Origin: an uncultured Oscillospiraceae bacterium
GTDB lineage: Bacteria; Bacillota; Clostridia; Oscillospirales; Oscillospiraceae
NCBI GenBank assembly: GCA_934623545.1
Contig: CAKTVN010000048.1
Coordinates: 1-9,930, forward strand
DNA: 9,930 bases
Direction of reading: 5' to 3'
Position 1 is the stretch's first letter, and every line of letters begins with the position of its first letter. The translations under genes and the position numbers were made by a program. This document shows positions 6,304 through 9,930 of the stretch, piece after piece. The notes beneath the pieces are model-generated. The model saw only the letters and a program-made list of their open reading frames with translations, did not search any database and was not told where the DNA came from.

Positions 6304-6338
6304 GAAAAAGGCGTCCGCCGTTCTTCGGACCGCGGACG
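6279..6338 (+). promoter_or_regulatory. Mutually exclusive hairpins before the YitT-family ribosome-binding site
   Basis: Four segments can pair in alternative ways: GCGTCCG (6279-6285), CGGACGC (6296-6302), GCGTCCG (6311-6317) and GCGGACG (6332-6338). Pairings 1:2, 2:3 and 3:4 exclude each other, and segment 4 ends just before the GGAAGGAG ribosome-binding site (6338-6345). The layout resembles a translational switch, but no ligand or leader peptide is evident. Confidence 0.4.
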
Positions 6339-6351
6339 GAAGGAGAGAGCC

Positions 6352-7209
6352 ATGCGCTATCAGAAATACACCCGCCTGCCGGGCATCCTGCTTGGAGGCT
6401 TCCTCTACGCGCTCGGGCTGAATCAGTTCGTCGTGCCGTATCATCTGTTCAGCGGCGGCGTGCCGGGCTTGGCGCAGCTGCTGTCGATCCCGCTGGGAAA
6501 GCTGCTTGGAAGCGGCTTCAACGTGTCAGGTCTTGTGTACTGGGTCTTGAATCTGCCACTGCTGTATCTGGCATGGAAGGATCTGGGGAAAAGCTTTTTC
6601 TTCCGGACGCTGCTGGGCTCCGGCTCGATCAGCTTGTTCATGAGCCTTCTGCCGGTCCCGGCGGTGCCGCTTTTGGAGGAGGAGCTGGTCTCTGTCGTGC
6701 TGGGAGGCTTGATCTCGGGCGCGGGCATCGGCGTGATCCTGATCCTCGGCGGCTGCGGCGGCGGGACGGACATCCTCGGCGTGTGGGCGGCGCGGAGATT
6801 CCGCGGCATGAGCGTCGGAAAGCTCTCGATGGGGCTGAATGTGGTGCTGTACTGCTTTTTGCTGCTCTATTTTGACTTGGAGACGTTCGTGTACTCGCTG
6901 ATCTTCATGCTGTTTTTCTCGTTCGCGCTGGATAAGACGCACTATCAGAACATCAATGTCCGGCTCATGATCTTCACAAAGATGGACGGCATCGACCGGG
7001 AAATTCTCAGCCGGACCGGACGCGGCGTGACGGAATGGGGCGGCATCGGTGCGTTCACGCACGAGGGCACGCACGTGCTCATCACCTGCATCAACAAGTA
7101 TGAGTACAATATGTTCCTTGAGCTGGTACACACCATCGACCCGGCTGCGTTCGTGATCGCGGACGAAAACGTCCGCATCAGCGGAAACTTCGAAAAGCGC
7201 CTGCTCTGA
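6352..7209 (+). CDS. YitT-family membrane protein with C-terminal DUF2179 domain
   Basis: A 285-residue membrane protein with the standard YitT layout: five or six hydrophobic segments in residues 10-195 and a soluble DUF2179 domain at about 200-280. Family features include GLNQFVVPYHLFSGGVPGLAQ at 22-42, the glycine-rich GGCGGGTDILG at 133-143, DKTHYQNINVRLMIFT at 194-209 and, in DUF2179, RTGRGVT...GGIGAFT at 221-236. Length agrees with Bacillus YitT-type proteins (about 280-290). An in-frame ATG 49 codons upstream would add a basic, non-membrane leader covering hairpins; the chosen ATG has AGGAG 6 nt upstream. Biochemical function of the family is not established; transport has been proposed. 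It follows the LOR/SDH gene by 156 bp with its own candidate promoter, so co-regulation with ornithine catabolism is uncertain. Confidence 0.92.
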   Translation: MRYQKYTRLPGILLGGFLYALGLNQFVVPYHLFSGGVPGLAQLLSIPLGKLLGSGFNVSGLVYWVLNLPLLYLAWKDLGKSFFFRTLLGSGSISLFMSLLPVPAVPLLEEELVSVVLGGLISGAGIGVILILGGCGGGTDILGVWAARRFRGMSVGKLSMGLNVVLYCFLLLYFDLETFVYSLIFMLFFSFALDKTHYQNINVRLMIFTKMDGIDREILSRTGRGVTEWGGIGAFTHEGTHVLITCINKYEYNMFLELVHTIDPAAFVIADENVRISGNFEKRLL

Positions 7210-7233
7210 CGCGCCGGAAGAAATAGAAAATGA

Positions 7234-7270
7234 CAAAGGCTCCTGTCAGAGGCTCTGACAGGAGCCTTTG
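7234..7270 (+). terminator. 37-bp perfect palindrome, probable terminator after the YitT-family gene
   Basis: A 17-bp perfect stem (7234-7250 with 7254-7270) with a 3-nt loop, 24 bp after the stop codon. The arms open with CAAAGGCTCC and close with GGAGCCTTTG, the usual look of a Firmicute intrinsic terminator, although only three T fall at the end and no longer T-run follows, so efficiency is uncertain. Confidence 0.6.
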
Positions 7271-7322
7271 CACGCGCTGCGCGAATTCGAGTCCTCACAG
7301 AGCTCGCATCCGCAGGTGCAAA
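7267..7322 (+). other. Long-range bulged hairpin overlapping the terminator arm
   Basis: TTTGCAC (7267-7273) pairs with GTGCAAA (7316-7322), and CTGCG (7277-7281) with CGCAG (7311-7315), leaving a 3-nt bulge. Its first four bases are also the end of the 17-bp palindrome, so the two folds compete. The inner part holds no clear further fold. Confidence 0.35.
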
Positions 7323-7402
7323 TAAAGTGTAAATCTTATTCAAACGGAAAACCAGCGAAGCGTTTTCCGTTTGAGAGCGGGTCAAAATTTATTTTGACCC
7401 GC
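7319..7402 (+). ncRNA. Two-hairpin structured element, copy 2
   Basis: Same layout as 6224-6303: CAAATA (7319), AAATC (7331-7335), a 12-bp stem (7341-7352 with 7362-7373) bounded by CAA and TTG, a 9-nt loop CAGCGAAGC, then A, 2 nt, and a second hairpin, here 11 bp (7377-7387 with 7392-7402) with a TTTA loop. The loop differs from copy 1 at two purine positions only. It lies in the gene-free stretch upstream of the dapF promoter, so it is not part of the dapF leader if that promoter is used. No promoter for the element itself is obvious. Confidence 0.5.
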
Positions 7403-7441
7403 GAACAGCACTTTTTGCGAGGTTTCAAGCATGAAATGACA

Positions 7442-7469
7442 TTTACAGCGCGGCTGTGCGCAGTATAAT
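7442..7469 (+). promoter_or_regulatory. Sigma-A promoter of the dapF-symporter operon
   Basis: TTTACA (7442-7447), a 16-bp spacer and a perfect TATAAT (7464-7469), 89 bp before the dapF start. The leader of about 80 nt has small inverted repeats (GGTC-TG-GACC; GGCTG...CAGCC at 7501-7523) but no recognisable lysine riboswitch or T-box. GGAGG sits 6 nt before the ATG. Confidence 0.72.
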
Positions 7470-7558
7470 AAAACAGGAAACGAAGGAAGGGTCTGGACCT
7501 GGCTGACGAAGCGCAAAGCAGCCGCAGCCGGAGCGTTCGGGAAAAGCGGAGGCAGCCC

Positions 7559-8419
7559 ATGTATTTTACGAAGATGAACGGCGCGGGGAATGACTTCATC
7601 ATTCTCAACAATCTGGTGGAGAAGCTCCCGGCGGAGCGGCTGCCGGCGCTGGCGCGCATCCTCTGCGACCGGCATTTGTCCATCGGCGCAGACGGTCTGA
7701 TGGCAGTCGACCGGGCGTCGGGCGCGGGCGACTACGCCATGCGCTTTTACAACTCCGACGGCTCGATAGGCGAAATGTGCGGAAACGGCGCGCGCTGCAT
7801 CTGCCGGTACGGCTTTGAGCACGGACTGGCGGGCGAAACGCAGCGCGTGGAGACGACCGCCGGACTTGTCACCGGGACGCGCATCGACCGGCGCAATTAC
7901 CGCATCCGGCTTCCGGACCCGTCGGTCATCCGGCTGGACGATCCGGCGGAGGTAGGCGGAAGAGTCTGGGATTGCGCATATGTGGAGCTTGGAAAGCCCG
8001 GGCTGCCGCACGCGGTCGTGCCCTATCCGGGACTGGAGATGGCGGAGGAGCGGGAGCTGTTCGCGCTTGGAAGCGCGCTGCGCCGCCACCCGAATTTCCC
8101 GCGCGGCGCCAACGTCAATTTTTACGAGCTGACAGGACCGGATACAGTCCATACACGGACGTGGGAGCGGGGCGTAGAGGGCTTTACCTACGCCTGCGGC
8201 ACGGGCGCGGGGTCGCTCGCGGTGGTACTGACGCTCAAGGGGCTTTGCAGCGGACACAATGTCCGCGTACATACGAGAGGCGGGCTGCTCACGGTCGATG
8301 TGGACCGCGACGGGAGCCTGATCCACGATCTCTGGCTGACCGGACCGACGAATCTGGTCTGCGAGGGCGAGATCCTCGACGAAGAACTGGCATCATTTTG
8401 TTTGGAGGGAAATGCATGA
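7559..8419 (+). CDS. dapF: Diaminopimelate epimerase
   Basis: Cytoplasmic, cofactor-independent epimerase that converts LL-diaminopimelate to the meso form for lysine and peptidoglycan synthesis. The 286-residue length fits the family. The two catalytic cysteines are in their usual settings: Cys74 in NSDGSIGEMCGNGARC (66-80) and Cys213 in ERGVEGFTYACGTGAGS (203-219). The N-terminal substrate segment KMNGAGNDFIILNN (5-18) is also intact. The usual GNPHAV motif reads GLPHAVV (148-154) within a slightly longer loop, a modest deviation. The gene has its own promoter. It overlaps the downstream symporter gene through ATGA, so the pair is translated from one message. No other lysine-pathway gene is in the window. 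Confidence 0.95.
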   Translation: MYFTKMNGAGNDFIILNNLVEKLPAERLPALARILCDRHLSIGADGLMAVDRASGAGDYAMRFYNSDGSIGEMCGNGARCICRYGFEHGLAGETQRVETTAGLVTGTRIDRRNYRIRLPDPSVIRLDDPAEVGGRVWDCAYVELGKPGLPHAVVPYPGLEMAEERELFALGSALRRHPNFPRGANVNFYELTGPDTVHTRTWERGVEGFTYACGTGAGSLAVVLTLKGLCSGHNVRVHTRGGLLTVDVDRDGSLIHDLWLTGPTNLVCEGEILDEELASFCLEGNA

Positions 8420-9696
8420 AAAAAGGAAGCTTCTGGAAGAACTACGGTTTTCTGATCCTGATGCTGACCGGCATTGTCGCCGGCTGCATCGTGGGCGCGA
8501 TCTGGCCCGCGGTCAAGGACGCGGAGGGTGAGGTCGTGGTCAAGGGCGCGACGGTGCTCGAGCCGCTCGGGACGGTGTTCCTGAATCTGATGTTCTGCAT
8601 CGCGGTGCCGACGGTGTTCTGCTCGATCTCCTCGGCGATCGCCAATATGCAGAGCGCGAAGCGCGCCGGTAAGATCATGGGCGTGACCATTGCGACGTTC
8701 CTTGTGACTGCCGCGATCGCCGCCGTCATCATGTATGTGACGGTGCTGCTCATCCCGCCGGTCACGGGCGAGTACGCAATGATCGAGGGCGAGGTCGGTG
8801 GGACGCTCGGCGTCGCGGATATGATCGTCAACTTCTTCACAAAGCCGGACTTTACCGAGCTGTGGAGCCGCAAGGCAATTCTGCCGCTGATCGTGGCGGC
8901 GGTCCTGTTCGGCTTCGGCGTGCAGATGGCGGGCGGCTCGGAGACCAAGACTGCGAAGCTGCTTGAGGACGTCACGAACTGCATCATGAAGACCTTCAAG
9001 ATCATCACCTATTACGCGCCCATCGGCTTCTTCGGCTTCTTTGCGTATCTGATCGCCTATCACGGATCGGACCTCATCGGAGACTACGGCCGGACGCTCG
9101 CGATCTACTACATCCTGAGCTTTGTCTATATGTTCATCTCCTTCCCGATCTACGCGCGCTTCGGCGGTGGCAAGGGCGCGGCGAAGCTGATGTTCTCGAA
9201 GCTGTTCCGTCCGGCGGCGATGTCGTTCGGCACCTGCTCGTCGGTCGCGACGATCCCGACCAACATGGAGGTCGCAGAGGAGACCGGTATTCCGAAGGAC
9301 GTGTCGAACATCGTCGTCCCGCTGGGCGCGACGATGCACATGGACGGTTCGGCGATGTCTGCGATCATCAAGGTCGCGTTCCTGTTCGGAATGTTCGGGC
9401 AGGACTTCACGACCGGAAGAGCGATCCTCGCGATCGTGGTCGCGGTGTTCTCCTCGGTCGCCATGTCCGGCATTCCGGGCGGCGGCGGCACGGGCGAGCT
9501 CGTGCTGTGTTCGATCTTCTTCCCAGACCATCTCGCGGTCGCGTTCCCCATTGCGCTGGCACTCGGCAATCTGGTCGACCCGCCCGCAACGATGGTCAAC
9601 TCCGCGGGAGACTACGTGGTGTCCTTCATTGTCGCGCGCTTTGTCGACGGCAAGGATTGGCTCCAGAAGAAGCTTTCCAAGAAGAAAACGGTATAA
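8416..9696 (+). CDS. Dicarboxylate/amino acid:cation symporter family transporter
   Basis: A 426-residue inner-membrane secondary transporter of the DAACS (GltP/GltPh) family, probably Na+- or H+-coupled. Family landmarks: the serine-rich hairpin-1 motif CSSVATIPTNMEVAEETG, PLGATMHMDGSA with the cation-site aspartate at 310 (the usual NMDGT is HMDGS at 308-312), the hairpin-2 segment SGIPGGGGTGE, and the last core helix VDPPATMVNSAGD at 387-399. Aligned by eye to GltPh, Asp394, Asn401 and Asp405 are kept as Asp388, Asn395 and Asp399, but Arg397, which holds the substrate side-chain carboxylate, is Ala391, and Asp390 is Gly. This argues against glutamate or aspartate as substrate and for a neutral or different amino acid. 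The start overlaps the dapF stop (ATGA), with GGAGG 7 nt upstream. Confidence 0.9.
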   Translation: MKKGSFWKNYGFLILMLTGIVAGCIVGAIWPAVKDAEGEVVVKGATVLEPLGTVFLNLMFCIAVPTVFCSISSAIANMQSAKRAGKIMGVTIATFLVTAAIAAVIMYVTVLLIPPVTGEYAMIEGEVGGTLGVADMIVNFFTKPDFTELWSRKAILPLIVAAVLFGFGVQMAGGSETKTAKLLEDVTNCIMKTFKIITYYAPIGFFGFFAYLIAYHGSDLIGDYGRTLAIYYILSFVYMFISFPIYARFGGGKGAAKLMFSKLFRPAAMSFGTCSSVATIPTNMEVAEETGIPKDVSNIVVPLGATMHMDGSAMSAIIKVAFLFGMFGQDFTTGRAILAIVVAVFSSVAMSGIPGGGGTGELVLCSIFFPDHLAVAFPIALALGNLVDPPATMVNSAGDYVVSFIVARFVDGKDWLQKKLSKKKTV

Positions 9697-9703
9697 AAGA
9701 GAT

Positions 9704-9729
9704 CGCCGCCCGCAAGGGCGGCGTTTTTT
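9704..9729 (+). terminator. Intrinsic terminator of the dapF-symporter operon
   Basis: A perfect 8-bp GC stem (9704-9711 with 9716-9723), GCAA tetraloop, then six T (9724-9729), 7 bp after the symporter stop codon. A textbook rho-independent terminator. Confidence 0.93.
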
Positions 9730-9930
9730 ATGCCGCGGAAGCGGCATTTTGTCACCCCGGAGGGGTGACATCCTTATTTGTGTCCGGAGGACACAATGCT
9801 GCGCCGCAGGCGCGGAGCTTAACCGCATCCGGAGGATGCGGGGCTTGTCACCCGAAGGGTGACACCTTATCCGCGCACGGAGTGCGCGGGGAACGTTTCA
9901 ACCCCGCTTTCTTTCTCGTATGAGAAAGAA
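9730..9930 (+). repeat. Regular array of eight C-GNA-G hairpins after the symporter operon
   Basis: Gene-free. Consecutive perfect or near-perfect hairpins: 9730-9747 (7-bp, loop GGAA), 9750-9770 (9-bp, GGA), 9778-9796 (8-bp, GGA), 9801-9813 (5-bp, GCA), 9823-9841 (8-bp, GGA), 9846-9864 (8-bp, GAA), 9871-9889 (8-bp, GGA) and 9909-9930 (9-bp, loop GTAT, reaching the window edge). Stems are mostly unrelated in sequence while loop and closing C-G pair are kept. Linkers are 2-19 nt. The first element is followed by TTTT and might back up the terminator; the others have no T-runs. Confidence 0.85.

Noticed and set aside
6205..6351. N-terminal extension of the YitT-family protein by 49 residues
   Set aside because: It would translate the leader hairpins into a basic non-family sequence, and it lacks a ribosome-binding site comparable to the AGGAG before the inner ATG.
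7284..7322. tRNA-like TTCGAGTCC followed by an acceptor-like 7-bp pairing
   Set aside because: The T-loop-like string is far from the 3' side of the putative acceptor stem, and there is no anticodon arm or room for one in 56 nt.
7470..7558. Lysine riboswitch or T-box in the dapF leader
   Set aside because: The leader is only about 80-90 nt, and I found neither the T-box GGUGG-type sequence nor the lysine-aptamer core. Only small inverted repeats are present.
8188..9828. 546-codon open frame on the minus strand opposite the symporter
   Set aside because: Its composition is dominated by Arg, Asp and His from GC-rich antisense reading, with no family motifs, while the plus strand encodes a clear transporter. 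Similar long antisense frames opposite the AraC and carbamoyltransferase genes were dropped for the same reason.
9730..9930. CRISPR-like repeat array
   Set aside because: The units are self-complementary hairpins with different stems and 2-19 nt linkers; there are no identical repeats or uniform spacers.

Overview
The window is GC-rich bacterial chromosome with tightly packed genes and strong Shine-Dalgarno sites. Gene content (YitT/DUF2179 protein, an XRE plus DUF2975 pair, dapF, catabolic-type ornithine carbamoyltransferase) points to a high-GC Firmicute, probably a gut clostridium of the Oscillospirales type. That placement is an inference from gene content and style, not from a phylogenetic marker.

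Left part, minus strand (1-2420): a three-gene operon transcribed leftwards encodes a DUF2975-like multispanning membrane protein, a 75-residue XRE/Cro-type repressor-like protein and a lipoprotein. The genes abut or overlap. A sigma-A promoter with a 17-bp spacer precedes them, flanked by two near-identical 21-bp palindromes centred 42 bp apart, which look like autoregulatory operators. An array of small hairpins follows the lipoprotein gene.

Middle part (2427-6195): a minus-strand AraC-type regulator with two AraC DNA-binding domains is divergent from a plus-strand operon of ornithine carbamoyltransferase and a stand-alone protein of the LOR/SDH (TIGR00300, archaeal-type ornithine cyclodeaminase) family. 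Together these suggest citrulline to ornithine to proline catabolism, with carbamoyl phosphate as the energy-yielding by-product, controlled by the AraC protein. The 317-bp divergent region carries four copies of a TGTCC motif, one lying over the poorly conserved -35 region of the operon promoter.

Right part, plus strand (6196-9930): a YitT-family membrane protein with a structured leader, then a 349-bp gene-free stretch full of hairpins, then a dapF and amino-acid:cation symporter operon joined by an ATGA overlap, ending in a strong intrinsic terminator and a second, very regular hairpin array.

The most unusual signals are non-coding. (1) Arrays of short perfect hairpins with different stems but almost always a C-GNA-G triloop, oriented with the upstream gene, follow three transcription units; one runs into the 3' end of the AraC gene. 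(2) A two-hairpin element occurs twice (6224-6303 and 7319-7402) with conserved flanks and loop and four compensated stem differences, suggesting a structured RNA or a mobile structured repeat.
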